Below are positions 27,102 through 41,005 of a stretch of 64,000 nt of DNA, one piece after another. Source of the DNA: Zoogloea sp044344315. Its GTDB lineage: Bacteria > Pseudomonadota > Gammaproteobacteria > Burkholderiales > Rhodocyclaceae. A program made the position numbers and the translations under genes. Position 1 is the first letter of the stretch. Each line of letters begins with the position of its first letter. The DNA is taken from assembly GCF_044344315.1 (NCBI RefSeq), contig NZ_JBIJDC010000004.1, positions 21,602 through 85,601 on the forward strand, read 5' to 3'. The notes under the pieces were generated by a model. It did not search any database. It saw nothing but the letters and a program-made list of their open reading frames with translations, and had not been told where the DNA came from.

Positions 27102-28066
27102 GTGTTGCGGCCGAAGTGGTCGTAGCCGCGGACGGCCAGGTCGTCGAGCTGGCCATTGGCGTGGCGCAGTTGCAGCTGGCCTGCTGTGGCGGTGAGGCGG
27201 CCGATGCGGTGCAGGGGCAGGTCGAGGCGGGCCGACAGGGCGGCCAGTTCGGCGCGGCGCTCGGCAGGTGCGGCGAACAGCAGCTCGTAGTCGTCGCCGC
27301 CGGCGGTGCAGGCCTGGAAGGCCCGGGCCGGGTCGCCACAGGCGGCGATCAGCGGCGCCAGGGGCAGGGCGGCCTCATCCACCTCGGCGCCGACCGCGGA
27401 CAATTCGAGAATGTGATCCAGGTCGCCCAGCAGGCCGTCGGAGACATCGAGCATGGCCGTGGCCATACCGCGCAGGGCCAGCCCGAGGGCGACCCGGGGC
27501 TGGGGGCGTTGCAGGGCCGCCAGGCAGTTGCTGCGCCAGTCGGCAGCGAGCCGGACTTCGGCTTTCAGGTGAGCCAGACCGAGGGCGGCCCGGCCCGGTG
27601 CGCCGGACACCCACAGGTCATCGCCCGGCCGGCCGCCGCTGCGGGTGATGGCCTGGCCAGCCGGCACCTCGCCAAAGATGGTCGGGCACAGGTTGAGCGG
27701 GCCGCGGGTGGTGTCGCCACCGATGGCATCGATGCCGAAGGCCTCGCAGCAGGCGAAGAAGCCTTTGGCGAAGGGCGCGATCCAGCTTTCGTCGGCACTC
27801 GGCAGGCTCGCCGCGAGCACCACCCAGCGCGGTTCTGCGCCCATGGCGGCAAGGTCGGAGACGTTCACCGCCAGGGTCTTCCAGCCCAGGTCTTCCGGGT
27901 CGGTATCGGCAAAGAAGTGGGTGCCGGCCACCAGCATGTCGGTGGAGATGGCCAGCTGCATGCCGGGGCGGGCGCGGATCAGGGCGGCGTCATCGCCGAC
28001 TGCCAGGTCAGTATGACGGGCAGGGCGGGTGAAGTGACGGCGGATCAGGGCGAATTCGGAGGGCAT
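27098..28066 (-). CDS. thiL: Thiamine-monophosphate kinase
   Basis: A 322-residue PurM-like enzyme making thiamine diphosphate. Motifs: the N-terminal GDDAALI, STDMLVAGTHF, NVSDLAAMGA and the C-terminal LDVSDGL. It is part of the ribH-nusB-thiL-pgpA unit, 31 bases after nusB. No TPP riboswitch is needed or seen. Confidence 0.95.
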   Translation of the reverse strand: MPSEFALIRRHFTRPARHTDLAVGDDAALIRARPGMQLAISTDMLVAGTHFFADTDPEDLGWKTLAVNVSDLAAMGAEPRWVVLAASLPSADESWIAPFAKGFFACCEAFGIDAIGGDTTRGPLNLCPTIFGEVPAGQAITRSGGRPGDDLWVSGAPGRAALGLAHLKAEVRLAADWRSNCLAALQRPQPRVALGLALRGMATAMLDVSDGLLGDLDHILELSAVGAEVDEAALPLAPLIAACGDPARAFQACTAGGDDYELLFAAPAERRAELAALSARLDLPLHRIGRLTATAGQLQLRHANGQLDDLAVRGYDHFGRNT

Positions 28067-28097
28067 CGCGATGGGCTGGGCGCCGTCAGTGCCGGGT

Positions 28098-28574
28098 TCA
28101 GCCCTGGTCGCCGTTGCGGGCGGCGCGGCGCTGCTGGGCGTTGGCCTCCACCTCGTCGGTGCGCACGCGGGCGGCCAGCTTGTCGAGTACGCCGTTCACG
28201 AACTTGTGCCCGTCGGTGCCGCCATAGCCCTTGGCCAGTTCGATGGCCTCGTTGATGATGACCCGGTAAGGGGTCTCCGGGCGGTGGATCAGCTCGAAGG
28301 TGGAAATCAGCAGGATGCCGCGCTCGATCGGCGACAGCTCATTGAGCGGGCGATCGATGTAGGGCGCGAAGCCCACTTGCAGCTCGGGCGCGTTGCTGAT
28401 GGTGCCGCGCAGCAGGCCGAGGAAGAGATCCCGGTCGCACTTGTCGAAACCGCCGACTTCGCCGAGCTGGCTTTCGATGGAGGTGAGCTGGGCCTGGCTC
28501 AGCAGCCACTGGTAGACGCCCTGCAGGGCGAACTCGCGGGCGCGGCGGCGGGGAGATTTGTTGGGGGTGCTCAT
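28098..28574 (-). CDS. nusB: Transcription antitermination factor NusB
   Basis: A 158-residue helical protein that with NusE binds boxA RNA of rRNA operons. Signature SPRRRAREFALQGVYQW at the start and INEAIELAKGYGGTDGHKFVNGVLD near the end. It overlaps ribH by four bases. Confidence 0.95.
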   Translation of the reverse strand: MSTPNKSPRRRAREFALQGVYQWLLSQAQLTSIESQLGEVGGFDKCDRDLFLGLLRGTISNAPELQVGFAPYIDRPLNELSPIERGILLISTFELIHRPETPYRVIINEAIELAKGYGGTDGHKFVNGVLDKLAARVRTDEVEANAQQRRAARNGDQG

Positions 28575-29041
28575 GCCAGTGCCTTCAGGAGACGGGCCAT
28601 CTCGACGGCGGCCTGGGCACAGTCGGCACCCTTGACCTGCATGCGGGCCAGGGCCTGGTCGTCGTCTTCGGTGGTGAGGATGCCGTTGGCGATGGGCACG
28701 CCGGTATCCAGGGTGACGCGGCTGATGCCGGCGCCTTGTTCATTGGAGACCAGTTCGAAGTGATAGGTCTCGCCGCGGATCACTGCACCGAGGGCGACCA
28801 GGGCGTCGAAACGACCACTCCGGGCCATGACCTGCAGGGTCAGCGGTGCTTCGAGGGCGCCGGGCACGGTGGCGATGGTGATGGCGTCGCTGGCGACTCC
28901 GAGGCGTTGCAGCTCGGCGGTACACGAGGACAGCAGGCCCTCGCAGACGTCAAGGTTGAAGCGGCACATGACGACACCGACGCGGAGGCCACGGCCGTCC
29001 AGGTTCGGTTCGATTTCACGGATGTTTTCGTAGCGGGGCAT
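28571..29041 (-). CDS. ribH: 6,7-dimethyl-8-ribityllumazine synthase
   Basis: A 156-residue penultimate riboflavin enzyme, typically forming 60-mers or smaller assemblies. Motifs: VPGALEAPLT and ALGAVIRGETYHFELV with the catalytic His. It follows ribBX by 27 bases and couples to nusB. Confidence 0.95.
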   Translation of the reverse strand: MPRYENIREIEPNLDGRGLRVGVVMCRFNLDVCEGLLSSCTAELQRLGVASDAITIATVPGALEAPLTLQVMARSGRFDALVALGAVIRGETYHFELVSNEQGAGISRVTLDTGVPIANGILTTEDDDQALARMQVKGADCAQAAVEMARLLKALA

Positions 29042-29068
29042 GGGATGTCCTGTAAGTGAGGCTGGGCG

Positions 29069-30169
29069 TCAGGCGTCAGGCGCCACGTGGCCGACGACGG
29101 TCAGGCCGAAGCCGGCCATGCTGGGGATCTTGCGCGGGCTGGCGAGGATCTTCATCCGGCCCACATTGAGGCCGGACAGGATCTGCGCGCCGATGCCGAA
29201 CAGGCGCGGATCCCACTTCTGGGCGGGGCGGCTGGCGCTGGCTTCACCGGACAGCTGGGCCAGGAGATCCTGGCCGGTCTGGGGGCGGTAGAGCAGCACG
29301 ATGACACCGTGGCCGTGCTCGGCAATGTGCTTGAGGGCGGCATCCACCGGAAAGCTGTGGCGACCGCTGGCGGGGTCGAGGAAGTCGAGCACCGAGACGG
29401 GCTCGTGGACGCGGACCAGGGTGTCCACCTCGGGGCGGATGTCACCAAAGGCCATGGCCAGGTGCACTTCGCCAGAGGTTTTGTCCTCGAAGGCCGACAG
29501 GCGGAAGGGGCCGTAGGGGGTATCCACGTTCTTCTCGCTGACCTTCTCGACCAACTTTTCGGTGCGGGCGCGATACTCGATGAGGTCGCGGATGGCGCCG
29601 ATCCTGAGATCATGTTCCCTGGCGAACTCGATCAGTTCCGGCAGGCGCGCCATCGTGCCATCGTCGTTCATGATCTCGCAGATCACGGATGCGGGCTCCA
29701 GCCCGGCGATGCCGGCCAGGTCGCAGCCTGCTTCGGTGTGACCGGCGCGGATCAGCACGCCGCCCGGCTTGGCCATGATCGGGAAAATGTGGCCTGGCTG
29801 GACGATGTCGGTGGCCTTGGCATGACGGGCCACTGCGGCCTGCACGGTACGTGCCCGGTCGGCCGCGGAGATGCCGGTGGTGACGCCCTCGGCGGCCTCG
29901 ATGGACACCGTGAAGGCCGTGCTGAACTGGCTGCGGTTGTCCCGCGCCATGTGGTTGATGCCCAGCTGGCGGCAGCGTTCTTCGGTCAGGGTGAGGCAGA
30001 TCAGGCCGCGGGCGTGCTTGGCCATGAAGTTGATGGTTTCGGGGGTGATGAACTCGGCGGCGATGACGATATCGCCTTCGTTCTCCCGATCTTCCTCGTC
30101 CACGAGAATGACCATCCGGCCGGCCTTGATGTCGGCAATGATGTCCTGAATGGGGGCGAGTGCGCTCAT
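29069..30169 (-). CDS. ribB: 3,4-dihydroxy-2-butanone-4-phosphate synthase with a degenerate GTP cyclohydrolase II domain (RibBX type)
   Basis: A 366-residue protein. Residues 1-205 are a complete RibB domain (DEEDRENEGDI, RAGHTEAGCDLA) that converts ribulose 5-phosphate to the four-carbon riboflavin precursor. Residues 210-362 look like GTP cyclohydrolase II, but the zinc motif CxxGDxxxSxxCxC is missing: VHEPVSVLDFLDPASG stands where it should be. This matches the RibBX form in which only the first domain works. A separate RibA is expected elsewhere. No FMN riboswitch was seen upstream. Confidence 0.9.
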   Translation of the reverse strand: MSALAPIQDIIADIKAGRMVILVDEEDRENEGDIVIAAEFITPETINFMAKHARGLICLTLTEERCRQLGINHMARDNRSQFSTAFTVSIEAAEGVTTGISAADRARTVQAAVARHAKATDIVQPGHIFPIMAKPGGVLIRAGHTEAGCDLAGIAGLEPASVICEIMNDDGTMARLPELIEFAREHDLRIGAIRDLIEYRARTEKLVEKVSEKNVDTPYGPFRLSAFEDKTSGEVHLAMAFGDIRPEVDTLVRVHEPVSVLDFLDPASGRHSFPVDAALKHIAEHGHGVIVLLYRPQTGQDLLAQLSGEASASRPAQKWDPRLFGIGAQILSGLNVGRMKILASPRKIPSMAGFGLTVVGHVAPDA

Positions 30170-30701
30170 GGCAAGGATTCTCCGGCAAGGGGTGAGTGCT
30201 GACCCTGGAGGCGCGCGTGTTCGCGGGCGACAGGCCCGCCTGGCCGCAACGACGGGTTCTTCAGTGATCTTCTGCGATTCATGAGCATGGTGCTGAGTGC
30301 CCTGTCGGATCGACAGCGGGCAGTCAGGCCGTCAAGTGTTTCCTGGGCCGGCCATTTTCCCACACCCGGGCGGCCAAGCGCGACTTTATCCACCGTAAGC
30401 CGTTCCTGCCGCGCGGGCAGGATTCCGGGCGTCGCCTGGCGGGCGGGCATCCGGCGGTGCGGCCGACCCCCAGAAGTGGGGTAAATGCCCCGATTTTTCT
30501 GGGCTCTTTGCCCCTGCGCGTCGGTCAGGCGCCGTTTTTCGGCGGAAAAGTATTTGATATCAGTGGCTTGTTGGTGTGACGGGTGGTGGCACGAGGTTTG
30601 CGCTTATGTCTGTGCCGCGGGGTCGCACGGGTGTGCATCCGGTCAATCGGCACCGCACCGAAACGTCCCGACGGACGAGACAACAAGGGAAGGGAAAAAC
30701 A
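30170..30701. other. Long intergenic region between ribBX and the PEP-CTERM gene
   Basis: 532 bases with divergent genes on both sides. The right end holds a clear sigma-54 promoter for the PEP-CTERM gene. A small GGGG-taaat-GCCCC hairpin followed by GATTTTT lies near 30476-30498. The rest carries no ORF with a ribosome site and no recognisable FMN riboswitch. A promoter for ribBX should be near the left end but no strong -35/-10 was found. Confidence 0.6.
30587..30601 (+). promoter_or_regulatory. Sigma-54 (-24/-12) promoter of the PEP-CTERM gene
   Basis: TGGCACGAGGTTTGC, an exact TGGCAC-N5-TTGC with GG and GC ten bases apart. A start near 30613 would leave a leader of about 90 bases before the ATG. 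Confidence 0.85.
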
Positions 30702-31574
30702 ATGAAACTCCGGTCTTCTTCAGTGCAGCTCGCCTGGGGGCTTGCGGCCATGGTGCTTGCCCCGGTCGCCCAGGCAGCCGTGCTGTCCCTCGACGGCACC
30801 ACCTGGGCTGCCACTGGCGCCACCGGTCTGATTGCCGGCGACAGCACCGTCACCACCTCGCCGACGGGCAATGCCCGCTTCGGTTACGTCTCCACCGCCG
30901 GCGGCGTGTCGGGCGTCTCCCCGCTGCTGCTCAAGACCGACGGCAAGGGCAATGAAGCGGCGAACAACGGCTCCACGGTGGTCTCCAGCGTCTTCAGCGC
31001 CCAGGCCAACGACACCCTGTCCCTGAACTTCAACTACATCTCCACCGATGGCCGCGGCTACGAGGATTACGCCTGGGCGCGGCTGGTGACGGCCGGCACG
31101 AACACCACGGCGGCGTGGCTGTTCACCGCCCGCAGCACCAACTCGGCGCGGGGCAATGTGGTGCCGGGGGATGTGCTGAAGCGGCAGCAGGACAACAGCC
31201 TGCCGGACGAGCTCGATGCGGTGCTCAACGATGGCGCGTCGATCGGCTTCAATGTGTCGAGCACCGTGTGGGACCCGCTCGGGGCATCCAGCGGCTTCTG
31301 CTGGGATGCAGCGAACACGTGCGGCCCGTCGGGCTGGATCCACTCCGACTACACCTTTACCGGCGCAGGCAACTTCGTCCTGGAGTTTGGCGTCGTCAAC
31401 TGGGGCGACGAAGTCTTCGATTCGGCGCTGGCCTTCGACTTCTCCGGTCTGGATCAGGCGCGCTTCCCGGACGCCACGACGCCGCCCTCAAGCACGGTGC
31501 CGGCGCCGGCCTCGTCGGCCCTGGCGCTGCTGGGCCTGGGCCTGATGGGCGGGCTGCGCCGCAAGCGTGGCTGA
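30702..31574 (+). CDS. PEP-CTERM sorting-domain exported protein
   Basis: A 290-residue exported protein. The signal peptide MKLRSSSVQLAWGLAAMVLAPVAQA is followed by a beta-rich body and ends in the tripartite sorting tail: VPAPAS motif, hydrophobic segment ALALLGLGLMGG, basic end LRRKRG. The usual VPEPAS reads VPAPAS. Such proteins are processed by exosortase (EpsH/XrtA) and often belong to exopolysaccharide or floc matrix. AGGGAAGGGAAA precedes the ATG. A sigma-54 promoter lies 100 bases upstream, in line with the PrsK/PrsR-RpoN control known for other PEP-CTERM genes. The gene stands alone between two halves of the riboflavin set; no exosortase is in view. Confidence 0.9.
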   Translation: MKLRSSSVQLAWGLAAMVLAPVAQAAVLSLDGTTWAATGATGLIAGDSTVTTSPTGNARFGYVSTAGGVSGVSPLLLKTDGKGNEAANNGSTVVSSVFSAQANDTLSLNFNYISTDGRGYEDYAWARLVTAGTNTTAAWLFTARSTNSARGNVVPGDVLKRQQDNSLPDELDAVLNDGASIGFNVSSTVWDPLGASSGFCWDAANTCGPSGWIHSDYTFTGAGNFVLEFGVVNWGDEVFDSALAFDFSGLDQARFPDATTPPSSTVPAPASSALALLGLGLMGGLRRKRG

Positions 31575-31580
31575 TTCCGG

Positions 31581-32180
31581 TCAGCTCGCGCTGCGGTCCA
31601 TGCTGAGCAGGCGCTCGCAGTAGCGGGCGATCAGGTCGATCTCCAGGTTCACCTTGCTGCCGGTCGCCAGGCGGCGCAGGGTGGTCACCTGCACCGTGTG
31701 GGGAATCAGGTTGATGGAGAAGTCACAGCCATCGACCTGATTCACGGTCAGGCTGACGCCATCCACCGTAATCGATCCCTTGCGGGCGATGTAGCCGGCG
31801 AGGGCGGCAGGTGCGCGGATCACCAGTTCATGGCTCTCGCCCACCGGGGCGAAGCGGAGCACTTCGCCGAGGCCGTCCACGTGGCCGGTCACCAGGTGAC
31901 CACCAAGGCGGTCGGCCAGACGCAGGGCCTTCTCCAGGTTGACCTCGCCGGGGGCATCCAGGCCGACTGTGCAGTTGAGGGTTTCGCGGGAGACATCGAA
32001 CTGGACGGTGTTGCCGTCCCGGGCAATCACCGTGAGGCATACGCCGCTGTTGGCGATGCTGTCACCCAGTTGCACATCGTCCAGATCCAGGGTGCCGACG
32101 TCCACCGTGAGGCGCACGCCTTCTTCAAGGGGGGACACATTCAGGATGCGGCCGGTGGCGGCAACGATTCCGGAAAACAT
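31581..32180 (-). CDS. ribE: Riboflavin synthase, alpha chain
   Basis: A 199-residue enzyme that dismutates two lumazines to riboflavin. It consists of two lumazine-binding repeats: FSGIVAATG with LTVIARDG, then GGHLVTGHVDGLGEV with DGVSLTVNQVDG. It starts at MFSGIV, the invariant family N-terminus. It converges on the PEP-CTERM gene, six bases from its stop, which separates it from ribBX-ribH. Confidence 0.95.
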   Translation of the reverse strand: MFSGIVAATGRILNVSPLEEGVRLTVDVGTLDLDDVQLGDSIANSGVCLTVIARDGNTVQFDVSRETLNCTVGLDAPGEVNLEKALRLADRLGGHLVTGHVDGLGEVLRFAPVGESHELVIRAPAALAGYIARKGSITVDGVSLTVNQVDGCDFSINLIPHTVQVTTLRRLATGSKVNLEIDLIARYCERLLSMDRSAS

Positions 32181-32270
32181 GGGCTTGACGCTTTCTTGAT
32201 GGTGGGGAAAGCGCAATCTTAGGCGATTTGGCCGGGCCCGGGCGTGCCGGGGAGGGCGTCGTGAACGGAG

Positions 32271-32292
32271 AAAGGCCCCTTGCGGGGCCTTT
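32271..32292 (-). terminator. Hairpin downstream of the CBS-domain gene
   Basis: AAAGGCCCC-TTGC-GGGGCCTTT, a perfect 9-bp stem 24 bases past the CBS gene stop. Confidence 0.7.
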
Positions 32293-32315
32293 CGGGGCGT
32301 GGGTGGATGCCGCGC

Positions 32316-32750
32316 TCAGAGGATCTCGGCGATGTGGTCGCGGTCCTTCAGCTCCTTCTCGAACTGGCAGATCTCCAGGCCGAGGGCGTTGCGGGCCGAA
32401 ACCATGCCTACCGGCCGACCGTTCTCGACGACAGGCACGTGGCGGAAGCCGCCTTCGAACATCATGTGCAGGGCGTGGGCCAGGGGCTTGTCGGGAGAGG
32501 CCGTCTGCAGCGTGCTGGTCATGACCGCCGACAGGGGCGTCTTGTCCGGATCAAGCCCCTTGGCCACGACCCGGTTGAGCACATCACGTTCGGTGAACAG
32601 GCCGGCGAGCTGGCCCTTGTCATCCACCACCATGATGGCGCCGACCTTGCTGTTGGCCATGGCGATGGCCGCCGCACGGACGGAGGTGTCGGCGATGGCG
32701 GAAATCAGTGTCTGGCCTTCCACGACCTGACTCAGGGTTCTGTTGGGCAT
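32316..32750 (-). CDS. Two-CBS-domain protein
   Basis: A 144-residue protein made of a CBS pair (about 8-65 and 72-130): SKVGAIMVVDDKGQLAGLFTERD and GGFRHVPVVENGRPVGMVSARN. CBS pairs bind adenosyl ligands such as AMP, ATP or SAM and act as energy sensors. It is a stand-alone cytoplasmic module, so its partner is unknown. GGAGAC precedes the ATG. Confidence 0.9.
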   Translation of the reverse strand: MPNRTLSQVVEGQTLISAIADTSVRAAAIAMANSKVGAIMVVDDKGQLAGLFTERDVLNRVVAKGLDPDKTPLSAVMTSTLQTASPDKPLAHALHMMFEGGFRHVPVVENGRPVGMVSARNALGLEICQFEKELKDRDHIAEIL

Positions 32751-32884
32751 AGGTGTCTCCTTTATGGGTTTAATGGCCGATGCGTTGAAACAGGAAAAGG
32801 CGGTCAGGAACAAAAGATCCCACGCGCCTCCGCGTGGGTGGCAGCCCCGGATGCGTGTTTGCGGCCTTGGGGCGTTCCGGATGT

Positions 32885-32910
32885 AAAAAAGGGCGCTTGC
32901 AGGCGCCCTT
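32885..32910 (-). terminator. Intrinsic terminator of the 43-residue exported protein gene
   Basis: AAGGGCGC-N6-GCGCCCTT stem followed, on the minus strand, by a run of six T. It begins 15 bases after the stop. Confidence 0.85.
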
Positions 32911-32924
32911 GTGCTTTTGGCCTG

Positions 32925-33056
32925 TCAGGTACCTGTCTTGGGGGCCGCCGGTTTGCTCATGTCGGGCTTGGTGTGCTTGGCGTTGTCGCCACAGGCTTGA
33001 GCGCCCGCGGTGAAACCCAGGGCCAGGGCGAGCAGCAGGGCAAGGGAACGAATCAT
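32925..33056 (-). CDS. Tiny exported or lipid-anchored protein
   Basis: A 43-residue peptide starting MIRSLALLLALALGFTAG with a signal peptide. GAQAC at residues 18-22 resembles a weak lipobox, or a signal-peptidase I site AQA before Cys22. The mature part, about 22 residues, is polar with Lys/Pro (HTKPDMSKPAAPKTGT). GGAG lies ten bases before the ATG and a textbook terminator follows. Short entericidin-like or secreted peptides look similar, but no family is recognised. Confidence 0.6.
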   Translation of the reverse strand: MIRSLALLLALALGFTAGAQACGDNAKHTKPDMSKPAAPKTGT

Positions 33057-33226
33057 GTCGGCATCTCCGGATCGGGTTGATGCTTCATGATGGAACGTCC
33101 GGGCGGGTTTCGCAAGGGGCGTGCGAGCCCGTTGGAATGCGCCCCTGACCTATGCCATGGAAAACCCCGCCGCTTCGGCATACCATCGCGAGACAGCTTC
33201 TTGCATTCGGCGACTTGCAACACTCT

Positions 33227-38806
<5,580 letters not shown>

Positions 38807-38807
38807 C

Positions 38808-38832
38808 GCGCCCTCCCGGGCGGGGAGGGCGC
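38808..38832. terminator. Hairpin between the convergent kinase and oxidoreductase genes
   Basis: GCGCCCTCCC-GGGCG-GGGAGGGCGC, a 10-bp stem in the 34-base gap between the two stops; no U-run. Confidence 0.6.
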
Positions 38833-38840
38833 CGCGGCCC

Positions 38841-39857
38841 TTACCGGAAGCCCTCCAGCACGATCTTGCCGACGGCGCCGCCGCTTTCCAGCAGGGCATG
38901 GGCCTTCTTCAAATTGTCGGCGCAGATCGGCCCCAGCCGGGCCTGCACCGTGCTGCGCACCACCCCGGCGTCCACCAGCCCGGCCAGGGCATTGAGCAAA
39001 TGATGCTGGGCCTCCATGTCGGCGGTCTGGAACAGGGAGCGGGTGAACATCAGCTCCCAGTGCAGGCTCAGGCTCTTGCGCTTGAGCAGGCGCACGTCGA
39101 TGGGCTCCGGGTCATCAATCAGGGCCAGCTTGCCCTGGGGGGCAAGCACCTCCACCAACTGGGTGAAATAGGTGTCCGTGTGGGTCAGGCTGATCACGTA
39201 GTCCACCGGCGGAGCGTCCAGGGCGGCGATCTGGGCGGCGAGAGGCTGGCGGTGGTCGATGACGTGATGGGCACCCAGCTCTGCCACCCAGGCCCGGCTC
39301 TCCGGCCGGGAGGCGGTACCGATCACCGTCAGCCCGGTGCGCTGGCGGGCCAGCTGGATCAGCACCGATCCGACGCCGCCGGCCGCGCCGACGATGAGCA
39401 GGCTGGCGGGGCGCCCCTGACCGGCCAGGGGCACCTGCAGGCGGTCGAACAGCAGCTCCCAGGCGGTGATGCCGGTGAGCGGCAGGGCCGCTGCCTCGGC
39501 GGCGGGCAGGCTGACCGGCCTGTGTCCGACGATGCGTTCATCCACCCGCTGGAACTCGGCATTGCTGCCACTGCGGTCGATGGCGCCGGCGTACCACACC
39601 GCATCCCCCGGCTGAAACAGGCGCACCTCGGGCCCCACCTCCCGCACGATGCCCACGGCGTCGTAGCCCAGCACCTTGTATTCGCCCGGTGGTGGTGTCG
39701 TGCTGCGGCGCACCTTGGTGTCCACCGGATTCACGGCAATGGCCTGTACCTCCACCAGCAGGTCACGGCCGGTGGGTACGGGGCGGGGCAGCTCGATGTC
39801 GAGCAGGGCGTCGGGCCGGTCGATGGAACCGGCGGTCTGGTAGCCAACGGCTTTCAT
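38841..39857 (-). CDS. Zinc-type alcohol dehydrogenase-like / quinone oxidoreductase
   Basis: A 338-residue MDR-superfamily protein. It has a GroES-like N-terminal domain (VEVQAIAVNPVDTKVR, LGYDAVGIV) and a Rossmann domain with IVGAAGGVGS, the AxxGxxG NADPH motif. The GHE zinc motif is missing, so it is of the zinc-free quinone-reductase type. It probably reduces quinones or enones with NADPH. A LysR regulator is divergent across 155 bases and is a likely controller. Confidence 0.87.
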   Translation of the reverse strand: MKAVGYQTAGSIDRPDALLDIELPRPVPTGRDLLVEVQAIAVNPVDTKVRRSTTPPPGEYKVLGYDAVGIVREVGPEVRLFQPGDAVWYAGAIDRSGSNAEFQRVDERIVGHRPVSLPAAEAAALPLTGITAWELLFDRLQVPLAGQGRPASLLIVGAAGGVGSVLIQLARQRTGLTVIGTASRPESRAWVAELGAHHVIDHRQPLAAQIAALDAPPVDYVISLTHTDTYFTQLVEVLAPQGKLALIDDPEPIDVRLLKRKSLSLHWELMFTRSLFQTADMEAQHHLLNALAGLVDAGVVRSTVQARLGPICADNLKKAHALLESGGAVGKIVLEGFR

Positions 39858-40012
39858 GCGCAGATCTCCTGGGTGATACCGCGTGCACAGGGCTGGAAAA
39901 GACGGGAAGACATGGCTGCTCCGAAGAATGAAGGGAGGCGTGTAGTCTGGGGGTTCGTTTTATGTTTGATAATGGGTCTAGTATTTGACTGACTGCCAAG
40001 CAGATTTTGAAA

Positions 40013-40909
40013 ATGATTCATTTTCCCGACGTCCAGCTCTTCATCCGTGTGGCCGAACTGGGCAATATCAGCGCAGCCGGTCGTGCCCTGGGTCTCAGTG
40101 CCGCCGCCGCCAGCGCGGCGCTCAAGCGCCTGGAGCAGCGGGTGGAGAGTCAGCTCCTGGAGCGCTCGACCCGCTCCCTACGCCTCACCCAGGCGGGTGA
40201 AGACTTTCTGACCTACTGCGTCCAGGCCGGCCAGGCCCTCGATGAAGGGCTGGCGGCCCTGAAGCGGGGGCGGGAGCAGCTCAGCGGCGACATCCATCTG
40301 GGCGCGCCGTCCGACCTTGGCCGTGACCGCCTCGACAGCCTGCTCGAACCTTTCCGCCAGCGCCATCCCCAGGTGCGGCTGGTGATGCATCTGTCCGACG
40401 GTCTCATCGATCTTTACCGCAACCCCATCGATCTGGTGTTGCGGTACGGGCTGTCGGAAGACTCCAACCTGGTCGGGCGCAAGCTCTGTGACAACCGACG
40501 TGTCCTCGTCGCCGCACCGGCCTACGTGCAGCAGCATGGCCATCCGGAGTCCTTTCAGGCCCTGGCGGGGTGTAACTGCATCTGCTTCTATCGCAATGGC
40601 GAACTGTTCAACCGCTGGCGCCTGTTCCACCGCGGGCAGCAGCAGGAGATCACGGTCAGCGGTGACCGGGCCGCCGACGATGGTGCCCTGGTCCGCAAAT
40701 GGGCCCTGGAGGGGCGCGGCATCGCCTACAAGTCGCAACTCGATGTTCAGGGTGATCTGGATGCCGGGACGCTGGTGGATCTCTTTCCTGACGCCATCTA
40801 CGACGCCAGCCCCCTCTACGTGGCCTACCCGAGCCGGCGTTACCAGCCGGCCCGGATCAAGGCCCTGCTGGTGTATCTGGATGGGGTGTTTCGAGCCGGT
40901 GCGACCTAG
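40013..40909 (+). CDS. LysR-family transcriptional regulator
   Basis: A 298-residue regulator: N-terminal HTH (FIRVAELGNISAAGRALGLSAAAASAALKRLE) and an effector domain. The divergent oxidoreductase gene is the obvious target, as LysR proteins often control the gene they face. A TTG two codons upstream could also start it; no strong ribosome site is seen for either. The inducer is unknown. Confidence 0.9.
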   Translation: MIHFPDVQLFIRVAELGNISAAGRALGLSAAAASAALKRLEQRVESQLLERSTRSLRLTQAGEDFLTYCVQAGQALDEGLAALKRGREQLSGDIHLGAPSDLGRDRLDSLLEPFRQRHPQVRLVMHLSDGLIDLYRNPIDLVLRYGLSEDSNLVGRKLCDNRRVLVAAPAYVQQHGHPESFQALAGCNCICFYRNGELFNRWRLFHRGQQQEITVSGDRAADDGALVRKWALEGRGIAYKSQLDVQGDLDAGTLVDLFPDAIYDASPLYVAYPSRRYQPARIKALLVYLDGVFRAGAT

Positions 40910-41005
40910 CGAGAACCCCCGGATGTGCCTGCCCGCGGGCTTTGCAAGCAGGCGAGGGGCTTGTAGATTGGTGCCGCGTTGATGTGACTTTAATGGAGGG
41001 TGGTC

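Noticed and set aside
30170..30480. FMN riboswitch before ribBX
   Set aside because: I looked for the conserved RFN core (AGGGCGGGGTG...CCCCACCGGCGG-like) on the minus strand and did not find it.
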